Below are positions 44,871-56,767 of a stretch of 64,000 nucleotides of DNA, piece after piece. The notes below the pieces were generated by a model. It did no database searches, was not told the DNA's origin, and saw nothing but the letters and a program-made list of their open reading frames with translations. This stretch comes from Perilla frutescens. Lineage: Eukaryota; Streptophyta; Magnoliopsida; Lamiales; Lamiaceae. The stretch is from positions 24,139,501-24,203,500 of the forward strand of contig BRKX01000015.1 in NCBI GenBank assembly GCA_026008535.1, written 5' to 3'. Position 1 is the first letter of the stretch, and the number at the start of each line of letters is the position of its first letter. Position numbers and translations under genes: made by a program.

Positions 44871-45316
44871 TCTATATAATCATGCTAGGAGGATGCTAGA
44901 TTACACTAGCATTTCATTTTATCTAGTGCATTGCACTAACTTAAAAGATTTATACCTCTCCGCTTTGTGTTTCTTTCCCATGAAGTTGTTACCCCCTTGA
45001 GATTGTCCAAGGTGTTATAGTAGAACAAGACACTGTAATTAATTTTTCTTTTAATATAGTTTTTTTACCCATCAAAAAAAGGAAGATTCAAACTCCAAAA
45101 ATTAGTTCAAAAAATCCAATCTGAATCCCATCACTTGGGTTTGAAAATTGAATTTCCAACTTGAAGAAATGTTTGAAATTAGATTTTCGAATCATCTTCT
45201 ACCGCTTCAGAAAGACATTTCTGAACAATCTTCCAAACAATTTTTAGATCCAGAAAATCAAATTTGAGATGACCATGAAATAATTATCCATTTTTATTTT
45301 GTTTTCATTTTTTACT

Positions 45317-45347
<31 letters not shown>

Positions 45348-46301
45348 GTGAATTAATAGATGAAATTTCATTTCTAATAGAACTATAAAAGGTGACGGAT
45401 TAGGAGAAAGCAGCGGGAAAAGTGGTTATCGCGGAGAGGGTAGCCGAAGAAGAAGAATGATTTTTGTGCTATCTTCTTGCTTTTTTTTTGTTCTTTTTTA
45501 TTTTGTATTTTTTTTAATTTTTATTTAATTTTTTTAATTTTTAGTAAGGGAATTTAAGTGTAATTTTAAATAATTTACTTTGAATAATTTAAATTTGTGG
45601 TGTGAAGAATAAATTTTATAGCACAGACAGAAACTCCAAAGATAAAAACATTCAAACTAAAATCTAAATATAACAACTTAATTTCAAAGTACTGCATTTC
45701 AAAGTGATGCGTACGGATTTAAAGATAATGATATAATTAAAATACATTAGCCACTCAATCAAATTTATAATTAATTAGTAGATTTGTTAATATACAAATT
45801 AATAGTTATCAACTGAATAATTTAAATATGTAACAAATAACATATAAAGAATTAAATATTGAGGTAGATATCCATCCCTAGATTTCTAGAACGTAATTAA
45901 TGAAATAATTAGAGTAGTATGTATAAATTCCAATTGAGGAAATTTTAGAATATAGCAAAATATCTAAACGTAATTTTTTTAGTTAAAGAAACTTACTTTG
46001 CTTGGTTTGGAAAAAGAGGGCAAATTTCGATTTTCAGGATATTTCAAGGTTTTCAGGATGTGATTAGTAAAATAATTAAACCATTTTTGCACAATGTAAA
46101 TCACATGTTTAATATTTTAAATAGATATTGCAATAAGCGTTATCTGCCAAGTTTAATAAAGAATTTTCAATTAACTAATTAGTCAATATAAATATTTCTT
46201 AATTAAATAATACAATATTCCATTTTTGGAAAGGTGAAATGGGCAGGAAAAATTATTGTTTCTATTTTTGGCCACAATGTTATTATTATATATTATATAG
46301 A

Positions 46302-48637
46302 TTTTGATTATTCAAAAAATTACAATACTAAAATACTGCATATATAATTAGAATGTAGCTGATTACACACACGCACACACACATTTGTTTAGGTAAATTA
46401 CATTTTGATACCCACATTTTTTGCACTTTTTTAAAAATAATCAATTTTTTCAAAATTAATGAAATAATATCCATTTTAAAAAAAAAATTGCAAATCTAAC
46501 ATTTAATTAATTTTACAGCTCAAAAATCGTACGTAATTAATTGTATTTTAAAATTTTTGATTAGATGGTTTTTTTCTTATCTGATTGGGGAAATAAATAT
46601 GTTAAAATACAATCAATTACATAAGATTTTTTGGCCGAAAACTTAATCAAATGTTAGACTTGCAAAATTTCTGAAAAAATTGGTACTATTATTTTGTTAA
46701 TTTTGAAAAGGTGAACTATTTTTGAAAAAGTGCCCAAATTTTTTTACCCTTTATTTATTTATTTATTCCTGTATAATTTTCACTAAACTGATTATGTAAG
46801 TTGAATAATTTCTGAGTTTGTCCTGGGTTCATTGATACTATCCACATTTGTCACTTTGTTTTTTTTTTCAATTTTCTTGCAATTTGGGGCCACTCATGAG
46901 GAATTAAGCCACGCATTCCAATTTGGATTCATGCTTGACTAGAGGCCTGAATTATATATTTGGGGTATTATTATTTAGATTTATAGCCTGATTAATAATT
47001 CTGTAGGTCATCATTAGATATTTTATTCGTACAAATTAGTCAAAAATGCTATTTGTAATCATTATCTCCTAAATTTTGTATCTTATCTAATATATTGTTG
47101 GTGCAATTTAATAATCTAAACGAATATATCGTTACTATTAAATCCTAGCCTCTTTAAAACAGCATGAGGCATGAGGGTCGATTCAGTATATATATAATTT
47201 AAAATTATAATATGTTACACAAAAACTTTTCTTCCCTCAATACGGTTTAACTAATTTTAAAATTATAACTATTTATCTAAAATTTAAATTTAACACCACG
47301 TTTTAATATTATTTTTTTTAGTTGGGTAAATGAAGAGTCTCTCTATTCATATATGCATCTTCATTTCTTTGGTATTTCATTAATAGAGCATAAATGTTGA
47401 ATTTTTTTTCTATTCGAATCATCGAGCAAATTTCCGATAAATTCTTAGCAAAACTGACTTTTGTCATGTTGTTAAGTGCATTGGGCTCGCTTAAAAAAAG
47501 CACCACTACCACATTTAATAATTAATATGTTTACATTAAATATTAATTTATTATAAAAGAAATAAACATGGACGTATTAGAAAGTTTACTTGTTTAATTG
47601 CCGTTTTCAATAAGTTTTTTTAATTCTAGTGAAAAATCAAATAAGATCTTATATGAATGAGACAGATGGAGTAATTATTTAAGGGGAATATGTGTTTTTA
47701 TGTTTTCTAGTAGAAAAAATACCGATTTTCTCTGTTTTTATAATTGTACTAAAATGATGAAAAGGAAAATAAATAAAGAAATGATTGAGATACATAAATT
47801 CATCTGAATCTAATATTTATGAACCCCAGCTGGAAGGTTGTCCGAGGCCTTGAATGCTTGCTTTTAAGTTGCCCATTATTTTCAAACAAAACAAGAAAAA
47901 ACAACCCTCGTGATCCAAATTCAAACAAAATATGGCCCATTTTTCTGGCTTTTCACATACAACAGGTGCTCCTATTTCGTTATCTACAAGAATCATTTTC
48001 CCTCATAATTCATACATTCAAATCCACACCTCTCTTCAATCGCATAATTTCCCATTTAGCAATCATGCTTCTTATGATTTTTTCTGTGATCCCAGTCGTG
48101 CAATTTGTCGTATCACGCATTCCATACACCCTCTTCAACAGTAGTTCTCATGCCATTATACTTGATTCTCGTCTTAAAGATTATGAGTTCGAATCTCACC
48201 ACACTTGTCCGAAGGAGAAAAATTGTAGATATTGACCACACTAATGATGTTCGTTTAAGTGCGAGAATAAGTTTGCCGTTCAGGTTGTTTGGGGTTAATT
48301 ACATTTCATAACTTGAAGTTTTAGCAAATTTTTAAAATGCATGCCATGAACTATAAAATTAGATTATATTACCTGAACTTTCAAAATTGTGACAAATTTA
48401 GAATGAGAGTCAAAATCTAATGCCTGAAAAGTGTCATGTCTCATCTTTTATCTTGCGTGGAAATTCAACGCTATACTTAAAAAAAATGAGGTACTATAAT
48501 TGCTACGCAGAATATCGAGACTGATAATTTTTTTCACTATACGAGCACGCCTAATAAGTTAGTATTTAGTCTTATTGTGTTTGTGCTCTTATATTGTCAA
48601 TACGATAAGGACACGAAAATTTCGTATTGGATTAGGC
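46302..48637. other. AT-rich intergenic, no supported gene
   Basis: I find no coding similarity. The 138-codon frame at 47819-48235 has no recognised domain. 48130-48235 has a B-box-like GAGTTCGAATCTC and might be a SINE or tRNA relic, but no A box, tail or duplication is evident. Confidence 0.4.
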
Positions 48638-48876
48638 AGAGCTGTCAAAATCGGCCCGACCTGATTTTGGGTCGGACTGGGCTGTAATTTTATAGGCCCG
48701 ATAAAAAATTGGTCCAAATGGGTCGGGCCGACCCAGTAAATGGGCTGTAATTTTCGGGCCTGGCTGGGCACATGATTTTTAGGCCTGAAATGGTTCGGAC
48801 TGGGCCGGGCCGACCTGAATTTTTTTGGCCTGTGGGCTCGGCCCATCCCAACCCATTTGACAACTATAGATTAGTG
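48630..48876. mobile_element. hAT-type MITE, 231 bp
   Basis: The body 48638-48868 begins AGAGCTGTCAAAATCGG, and the reversed end reads TATAGTTGTCAAATGGG, an imperfect inverted terminus around GTCAAA. Flanks GATTAGGC and GATTAGTG agree at 6 of 8 positions, fitting the 8-bp duplication of hAT elements. The interior is made of 'gggccgacc'- and 'gggctgtaattttcggg'-type words, a MITE layout common in plants. Confidence 0.65.
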
Positions 48877-49560
48877 TATCATGATAATGTATTACACACA
48901 CACACACACATATTAATATTATCAATTATGATTAAATACACAAATTTTGATATTATTTGCAATTTAGACACAAACTTTAAAAGTTAAAGTTTGTAATTAA
49001 AACACAAAACTTGCATCTTTTTGCAAAATAGACAACCAATTTTTTTTCCGGCAAACAAAAACTGATTTTGCACAAAAATCATATCGTTTCATAATGATAT
49101 AGAAAATATTTACCACCTCATTGTAACACGGCCTCATTTTGCCTCTAAAAAAAACTAAAGGAAGAATATACAATTTTTTATTTTTTAAGATACAAAATGC
49201 GTCAATTTGCGATGACATACAAAATGACATACTAAGCACAACTCATCATTATATTTTTGCCAAGTTAGTTTCCGTTCACCGGAAAAAAAAATTGGTGTAT
49301 ATTTTACAAAATAAGAAATCGTGTAAAATTTGTGTATTTAATAGAAATTAATCCTTAATACTAATAATTTAAAATACTTATTTATTTTTTAGCCAAAATT
49401 AGGTTTTTATCGTATTATTTTAATTTGTTATCATGTATCTATCATGTGATCTTTGCGTGTGTGATGTCCATGCTTGCACAAAATGGATCATGTTCATGTC
49501 TGATCTTATCATATTGTGTTGTTACTTGTTATAGCGTAGTTAGTTTCATATTACTACTTA
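48877..49560. other. Spacer downstream of SOG1
   Basis: AT-rich with a short CA run (48894-48911). The last part, towards 49560, may be distal SOG1 3' untranslated sequence. No other feature. Confidence 0.45.
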
Positions 49561-49790
49561 GGAATAGCTGAAGAAGAAAGGTAGCTTCTGCAGTGAAATG
49601 TGAAATGGTCCATGATCAGCAATGCAGCGCCAATGGCAAGTGCTAAAAATACGAAATCGGAAACTTTACAATCATCTAAAAACAAAAGGATTTGATTGTT
49701 TTGAGCAATTGCCGCAGCAAAAGGAAGTAGTGTTGTGCTTCACAAAAAACATGGTTCCTCAACTTGTTACCTATGAAAAGGATTTAGTGT

Positions 49791-52700
49791 TCAGCTCAGA
49801 TCTAGTCGATCGCCTTCCGTCTGAGACTCGATCACCTTCCCTCCTTGGAAGGTTCCGCCCCAAGCGATGTAGCTGTCCTGAGACTCGAATTCCTGCGTGC
49901 ATTTTTTAAGAAGGTCAAGTTGTAATATAAATGAATGCGGATGGAAAGGCAGAAAATCTTACAAGCTGGCTCAGGCGAAAATCGGGAGGGGTATCGAGTT
50001 CAATGTTTGCCGGATCAGAAGCCATATTTTGGCACTCCACCAAGTCCCGCTTCAAATCCTCTGGTCCTAAACGAGCATAGTCGGATAGAAGAGCTTTGCC
50101 TTTCTGTGCTTGACCGTTCCCAGTTTCATCCCTGGGTGGGGACTGGCTTCGCAGAAACTCATCACAAAGAGAGAGCCCTTCCACGAGTTGCTGTGAACTC
50201 AGCAGATACTGCGACTCATTTTCCCACCATTTGTTATCTTCAGGCTCAGGGTCTTCATCATCAACGTTAATGTCATGTTGATCGTTGCCTTGCTCACACT
50301 CAGTTTCTGGCTCGTCTTCCATAATGTTTTCATGATGCTAGATAGCATGCAATGAAAGAGAGAAAATCATGTGTGAGCTTTTTCAGAAGTTCATTTATCA
50401 GCAGCTCCAGCTCCCAACTACAAACTAGAATAAAAATACTACCAATTATAACTTGGAACTTACCTCAATGGTTGGAGGAGGAACGGCAGAATCTTGTAAC
50501 GTCCCGAAATTGGAGAACCTCCTCTCTGCACGAGGTTCAGGAGTCGAGGACTTTGGGGTGACAGGATCCACCTTACCAACCGTCGTATGAATGGCTTCAG
50601 AAATCTCTTCTTCACCCTTCTCAATCTGTTTGGTTAGTTGCTGCTGATAAAATATTTTCGAGATTACATATTCTCCTTCTTTCTCATCTTCCCCTGTACC
50701 CAGGTGATATTGATGCATCACCCAATTAGTCTTCTCAGCCTTCCCACCTCTCACTGGGCTTACATACAGAACCATAATCTTCTTGCATCCTTTTTGTGCA
50801 CCATCCAGCAATACAGGTTTCGTGCGGCCGGTCTTATGCCAACGAACGTCTCCAGAATCATCACCAAGTATCTTTCGACGCTTTCTTGTCCCAGTACTGT
50901 ACGCTTTGATTGCTCTGTGGAAAAAGTGTGATACACTTCCATCCTGCTTCACACCTGAGTATTTATTATGACAAATATAAATTCATAATGTCACGAACCA
51001 CGTGTTAGGTGGGAGATAAAGAAAACAAAAGCCAAAGGTAGACTGCAACATATACCAGGCAAATTTTGAGGATGAGTATAACAAATGCCATCTTCTTCTT
51101 CCACGGTTGGAACGAATTCATCAATGAAGGGATGAGGCTTGAAATCCTGAATACCAGTCTTTGCAAGTAAATGCCAAATAATCTCTTGATCTGTAGGATC
51201 AAATTTCACGCCTCGAGGCAATCCTGGCCATGCATGAGGAACCTGAAAAGTGATAAAATGCCAGTTGACAAATACTTCATTTTAGGATGATTATGCATAG
51301 GTAACATTGTCCAGGCAATTAAATGGTAGAGGATCATTTGGGATGAAGACAGGGAGGAGAAACGGCATCGAAAATGACATAAAGATGTCCTGAGGCAGCT
51401 TTAGGCAAAATTTCAAATGAGAGCCCGACATATTACAAGAGATATAGCATGTCAATTGAGCAGCATGGAATAAGGCAAGCCAAAATTTATCAAAAATAAT
51501 ATACATCACTGTTGTCCATGACATAAGAGCAATTTGGGCAACTTTTCGTTGGGTTGCTTTTCCACTGGATTTCTCTTGGATCAATTGCGCCGGATGCACT
51601 CCTAATTTTAGTAGCAATTCTCCTTGGGTCGACCAGCCACGATGGCCTGCATGTCTCAACAGAAATAATGTAATCATCAACTGTCCAAGCACTGCTAAAA
51701 GCAACGCAAAGCCATATACAACCAAGCTAACGCAAAACAAAGATGTTAACAACAGCACCAGAAAAAATGGAAAAAGAAAAACACAGCATCAAGAGGCCAA
51801 ACAGCAATTAAACAAAAAGGCCGTGATTTATACAGTTTAGTGGAAATTAAGTATAGGCACAATCAAATACCGCCAACATATCTTGATAGTTGCAAGATTG
51901 CTCTGTAAGAGAATTGCATGCACAAAGAGTTACAGAAAGTCAGAAACATTATAGAGTCCTTCAGAGAGCCAGTAAAATGAGTTCCACCAACTGTTGTCCC
52001 TTCTCAACTATCAACTGGACCCTAATGCTTTATCAACATACTATACTGATGCCGGTAAAATGAAGAACTTCAGAAAACAATACCAACTAATGTAATGTCT
52101 TCTGAGACTGCCTTGCTCGTTGAAGCTCATTTACTATTAAGTGACCTGAGGCGAGAAACATACTCTGTTTCACAAGGATGAGGACTAAATCACATGCATT
52201 GTAGTTATTATACTTCAAACCAAAATTGTTTGAATACAGCAAAAACTCACTACCTCTCCACAAGTCCTAATCACAGATTGTAGTGGCCTGAATTAAGTCA
52301 GATCGGGTTGATATCATTAAACTTTTTTACAAGAAACAAACATCACTCTTGAGTATAAAAGCTAAGAAAAATTATAAATTATTCAACAAAAAATAGCATT
52401 CCAATGAAAAAGCAATACTTGGTTATTCCAACACTCATGACCACTTCAATACTTCCACTCTACCTTTATGCTCATTAACTTCCCATAGAAAACATCATAT
52501 ACACATACATACATATGAGAACATGTGTGTGTGGAAAATGGCAACTCTGTCATTCTTTACTGATTTTATAGTATCAAATAGTGAAGATTGAGTAGCGACC
52601 TTATACCAATAAGCATACTCCAAAAGAATCTTAAGTGTGTGACCTCTGCTTCAAAGGATAAGACAAGATAGAATTGCAAAAGGCGAACTTACTAGGAAAA

Positions 52701-53750
52701 ACCAAGCACTTCATAGATCAAGTTGAAACTTGAAACACACAATTGCCTCTAATTGGTAATCATTGTGAAAAGGCTGGCCTCTTTACTTGCAAACTAGCCA
52801 ATGTGGCTGTTGAAAGATCAATGAGAGGAGTACCAAAGAGGCAAAGACTCTATAAGCATTCAGCAATAATTGCAACATAATCCCCAAAGACTCTAGCACT
52901 CAGCATTAATTGTGACATAATCCCCAAAGACTCTATAAGCATTCAGCATTAATTGCACCATAATCTCCAAAATAAGATTGTATTAGGCCTACTCAACTAA
53001 ATATTGTTAGTTCAACATGCAATGAGCAAACCAAAAATCCTTTCTTTCACTGTCACGAACTGTGAAACAAGTGACCATCCCTTGAAATTGAAGCAATGCA
53101 TCAAAGAACCCCAGAATGAAATAAGATGTATCTCGCTTCCGATCAAACAAAAAATATAAAACCAATACTAAAAACACGAACATTGAGCGCACATATCCAT
53201 AGACCTTCTCTTCAAAACCCAAAATCATCAAATCAAATTTGAAATATAACCAAGAAACAGAGATCAACTGGATACACCCATTACCTAAATCTGACAGCCT
53301 AATACAAAAGAATCATTTTTGTCCGAATATAAACACAAAAAAAAACCCAAAAATAATAATAATAAAAAATGAGAAACCTAGATTAAAAGCTACAAACTTT
53401 CAACTAGTCCTAAATGCGATACCTACTCCCTACAATCACTCTAGAATCGACATAACCCAATTCAAAGTTCAGACTTCAAGGTTTAATTACACTACACTGC
53501 GGCAATAAATATCAAAACTTTTGATAATACCAGTAAAAAAATTGCAACTTTTACAAAAACAGAATCTAGCTGCGAGAATCTGATGCCACTTCAAGATTCA
53601 ACAAGTGAACAAATGGTAACTATCTACTTTTTCCATATGTATAGCGACACTGACAAGAAAAAAAAAAGAGGGGGAATCCGAAAACATGAACTGAATCTTG
53701 AAAGCTTGAAAAAACAGGAAAACAATGGTAGTAAGGGCATACCCAGCCAT
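49791..53750 (-). CDS. SOG1: SOG1, NAC transcription factor of the plant DNA-damage response
   Basis: SOG1 is the plant counterpart of p53 in role: phosphorylated by ATM/ATR, it activates repair and cell-cycle arrest genes in the nucleus. Coding exons in transcript order: 53750-53743, 51646-51505, 51242-51056, 50954-50464, 50337-49963, 49892-49791. All joins keep frame and GT/AG, giving 434 residues (Arabidopsis: 449). The first exon codes only M-A-G (8 nt). Visible: N-terminal extension with C-P-N-C (39-42), a NAC domain from L-P-R-G-V-K-F-D-P-T-D (about 58) to F-Y-Q-Q-Q, including W-H-K-T-G and W-V-M-H-Q-Y-H-L, and a Glu-rich C-terminus. Six SQ sites lie at Ser318, 324, 340, 399, 405 and 424, the type of target used by ATM. 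The gene looks intact. Confidence 0.95.
51647..53742 (-). other. Long first intron of SOG1 (2.1 kb)
   Basis: The donor GTATGC follows ATGGCTGG; the acceptor is CATGCAG. No transposon or ORF is recognised inside. The composition is milder than the surrounding AT-rich repeats. A 40-50-bp segment with 'ccccaaagactctataagcattcagca' wording recurs two or three times at about 52845-52970. Confidence 0.85.
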
Positions 53751-54202
53751 GGTGAAATGCTTGGAGGATCAAATCAAAACACCAAAAACTTCTACTTAAT
53801 ATTTGAATTCCGAATTTTGGGATGTTGCCCAATGAAGTTTAGTCTGTCTTGAATATTGTGAAGTGATTTTCTTTGAAATTTCCACTTTCTAGTTTCTAGT
53901 CTTTTTTGGGGGGATTCAAAAGCAATTGCACCGTTCTGATGATTTGACGGGGGAGCACCGCAATTAAATAATAATCGCTCCACCCAAATTCGTAAGCTAA
54001 ATCATATAAACTATTTTTATTTATGTGTTATGATTAAACATACAAATATATGTTTTATTGGTTATGTGGGAATGGTATAGTGGTAGAGTGAGATCGTGTT
54101 CAAATTTTCACTATACCACAGATCGGGTGTATGAGTAAAATATATATATATATATATATAATTTGAAATAAAAATTAAAAATCACAGATTGGGTGTATAA
54201 GT
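53751..54202 (-). promoter_or_regulatory. SOG1 leader and promoter side
   Basis: The first 200-250 bp upstream of the ATG are leader-like. No TATA box can be set with confidence. At 54063-54113 a tRNA-like word GGTATAGTGGTAGAG starts a 9-bp inverted repeat with CACTATACC; it may be a SINE relic. TA microsatellites begin near 54140. Confidence 0.35.
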
Positions 54203-55387
54203 AAAATATATATATATATATATATATATAGGGGAGGGTTACAATGCAAACCCTAGGAACTGGGAACCCATCTCACACCATACAATCAATAAAGATCTAT
54301 GATCCAGATTTGATTAAAAGAAGTGGTGGCAATCCTGTAATATTTGGAAAAAAATTCGCGCGGGGGTATTAACGTAATTTGGTAATTCTTATAAAAATCG
54401 CGGAGGATATTTGATAACATATCGTCATGCTAATGAAGTATTATCATCATGCTAACAAAGCGTTATATTTATGCTAATGAAAATTTTTCTCATATTGTTA
54501 ACGAAAATTAAATTCTAAAGTGTAATTATAAATTCTAATAGGATGAAATAAACCATAATTCAGATATAATAAACTTCAATGATCTAAAAATAGAATTAAA
54601 TTCTAAAAATTAATTATAAACCCCAACTGGATGGAATAAATCATAATAACAATATAAATATAAAACATTAGCATAATGATATTATTTTATCAGCATTGCG
54701 AATAAACTATGTTAGCATATGACAATTCATCGTTAGCATAAGTTATAAACCATAAATAGATGAAGAACTCTAACTAATATATTCTAATTTGATGAAATGA
54801 ATAATATATAATATTCAATTAGTAACTAAAACATAAAAATTAAATCATAAAAAATAATTATAAGTCATAATTGAAATGTAATAAATCATAATAATAATAA
54901 TACAAGTATGCGTAGTACGTTAACATTATGATGATCATTCATTAGTACAATAAATGCAATATGTTAGCATATAACAAATGCTTCGTCAGCATACGTAATC
55001 AACTTATCATAATGCTAACGAACCATTATTTAAAAGCTAACGAAAGTATTTTCGCGCTGGACACGAGTAAAAATTTATATTTTATATTTTTCGTCTATAT
55101 TTATTTGAACAAACATATCCATGACTGATCTTGAATTAAAGAGTATGAAAAGATCTTTAATTTGGTATATTATTTGCGTTGATCCGATTTGAAACGAGTG
55201 AGTTATGGTCGTTCAAAGTTTTTAGGATTTTTTTTTTTAAAATGATGACATCAGCTTTTTTATTGAGATTGGACAATTATACCCCCGCCTCCTTCTTTTT
55301 TGCCTTGACTTGGACATTTAATCTCAGCCATTAGATCATCCAAGTGGACGGTATAAGATGAGTTCCTAGTTTCTACACCAGAAAAAA

Positions 55388-55441
<54 letters not shown>

Positions 55442-55450
55442 GCGCGCGCG
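54203..55450. mobile_element. Non-autonomous element bounded by TA microsatellites
   Basis: The unit lies between (TA)n at 54203-54229 and a long (TA)n at 55391-55438. The inner left end has 'aaccctaggaactgggaac' and 'cccatctcacacc'. The reversed inner right end has 'gaaactaggaactcatc' and 'ttataccgtcca', so these are imperfect inverted ends. The interior contains 15 or so words of the form GCTAAYGA/GCTAACA on both strands, otherwise AT-rich. No ORF. Insertion into TA microsatellites recalls the rice Micron elements, but I saw no sequence identity to them. Confidence 0.5.
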
Positions 55451-55847
55451 CATGTTTTACTTTGTTTTTGAGATGAATGGAGTACAAATTTGAAATAAAA
55501 ATTAAAAATCATATTTGTATTTGAGATGAGTGAAGTGTGATATGAGAATCAATTTATATTAGTTTTTTTTATACGGAATACAGTTGTTTCCATCAAGGAA
55601 AATATCACATTTAGATAGTACCCAATTGAATTCATAATTACCTTAAATAAATAAATTGCATTACTCATTAACTATTTGCATCATAATTAAAACTGTATAT
55701 ATTAAAATAATATAATAATTTAATAAACAAATCGAGCTTGAACAGTAATTTCAAACTTTAAAACTTTTCAAACTCAAAATGCTCACAATCATATTCACAC
55801 AAGGTTGACATAATTTAGTTTATCATAAAAAAGAAAAAAAAATACTC
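55451..55847. other. AT-rich spacer
   Basis: It begins with a (CG)n/(TA)n transition (acgcgcgcgcgcatg). A block 'aatttgaaataaaaattaaaaatca' near 55489 repeats 54161 on the other side of the microsatellite-bounded element. No gene. Confidence 0.45.
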
Positions 55848-56470
55848 TGTAACACAAAATTTTGTATTTAATTTAATAAAATACAAAATAGTGTACAAAT
55901 AAAATGATTTCGGATCAAATGTAATTCTTGGATAGATTTTTATATTTAATTTAATAAAACATAAAACCATGTACAAATAAAACGATTTCGGATCAAATGT
56001 AATTCTTGGATCCAATCTCTATTTCTCCTCTGATTAACCACTTCACCTTTTTTGGTGAATAACGTCTTTGAATGTGGTGAAGAACGCCTTGAATATCTGA
56101 GAGAATTTCACTTATGGAATTTCTTTTCAAATTCTTTAACTATTCAAATGAATTCTAGTGTGTATTTTCATCATTCATATGGCCTCTATTTATAGGTAGG
56201 TGTAATGAGAGACAAATTTGAAAAATTAAGGTTGAGGTGATGTCAATATTTGGACTTATCTCTATCAAATTCTTGATTTTCTGCACAGATTTGACACGTG
56301 TCGACGGTAGAGGCTACCGCACTCTTAAGGGTTGAGATTGTGCCAAGTGGCACATTAGCAATATAAATGGAAAAAATAGGTATTAAAAATAAATTAGGAA
56401 AATGACAAATTTTATGCAATATTTTATTCATTTCTGATGTGGCAACTCATGCATATGAAATCAACATCAA
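55848..56470 (-). repeat. Solo LTR related to the TR-GAG LTRs, minus orientation
   Basis: Read on the minus strand it has CTATAAATAGAGG, then 'agttaaagaatttga', 'gaaattccataagtgaaatt', 'ctcaaggcgttcttcacc'-like words and the end TTTTGTGTTACA, in the same order as the LTR at 26253-27005. A segment of about 77 bp near the 3' end is duplicated in tandem (55857-55934 and 55935-56012), including 'gatttcggatcaaatg'. The other border is uncertain. No internal region is attached. Confidence 0.65.
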
Positions 56471-56638
56471 TTCAACCCCTCAAAATGACGGTCATGTAAT
56501 TATTATTCTCTCTCTCTCTCTCTCACACACACATATATATGTATTCTACTCAATTTTTATTAATGTATTATGATAATTGTTCAAATTAAAACTTAAATAT
56601 AGCAAATTTAAATTAATTATAAATACATAGCAAATTTG

Positions 56639-56672
<34 letters not shown>

Positions 56673-56767
56673 TAAACAATCTTTATTAATGTATTATGAT
56701 AATTGTTCAAATTAAAAATTAAATATAATATATTTAAATTAATTTTAATACATAGCAAATTTGTAAA
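56471..56767. repeat. Microsatellite-rich spacer with an inner duplication
   Basis: It contains CT/CA and TA runs (56507-56540, 56640-56670). A block 'tattaatgtattatgataattgttcaaatt' occurs twice (about 56558 and 56684). Confidence 0.6.

Larger units (their letters stand above)
43185..45083 (+). pseudogene. LINE 3' end (zf-RVT region to tail), interrupted by an LTR-like insert
   Basis: The plus-strand translation from 43185 gives W-V-H-I-E-Y, then K-G-R-D-I-W-Q-W-K-P and N-R-D-S-P-L, the stretch that precedes the zinc-binding domain in plant LINEs. Next, in shifted frames, come W-H-A-L-R-N-V-W-P-R-E-T, L-C-E-F with E-S-A-K-H-L-F-F, and a terminal segment A-T-I-Y-F-L-W-K-T-R. Several shifts and stops are present. 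The 3' untranslated part is split by the insert 44029-44746 and ends with 'tttacccatcaaaaaaa' at 45066-45082. Confidence 0.75.
42794..46301 (-). mobile_element. Second Helitron, holding a nested LINE
   Basis: On the minus strand it starts TCTATATAATATATAATAAT at 46301 after an A and ends CTAG at 42794 before a T. The hairpin before CTAG reads CCATGT-atc-ACACGG, with one mismatch against the hairpin of the Helitron at 12918-16120. The 5' regions of the two also share a 'tagaaa(t)aacaa' plus 'tttttcccgccc'-like block (tttttcctgccc here). No Rep/helicase or RPA fragment is seen. A LINE and an LTR-like segment lie inside. Confidence 0.55.

Noticed and set aside
47819..48235. 138-codon open frame as a gene
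   Set aside because: No domain, no promoter or splice context, composition like surrounding AT-rich DNA.
48130..48235. tRNA gene or SINE from a B-box-like GAGTTCGAATCTC
   Set aside because: No matching A box, acceptor stem, A-tail or flanking duplication.
50740..50765. Micro-intron in SOG1 at a GTAAG word in the NAC domain
   Set aside because: The extra segment is only 15 nt and keeps frame; too short for a plant intron, so read as a five-residue insertion.
54063..54113. tRNA gene from a GGTATAGTGGTAGAG word with pairing arms
   Set aside because: Only about 50 nt, with no good T-loop box or anticodon arm; at most a SINE relic.
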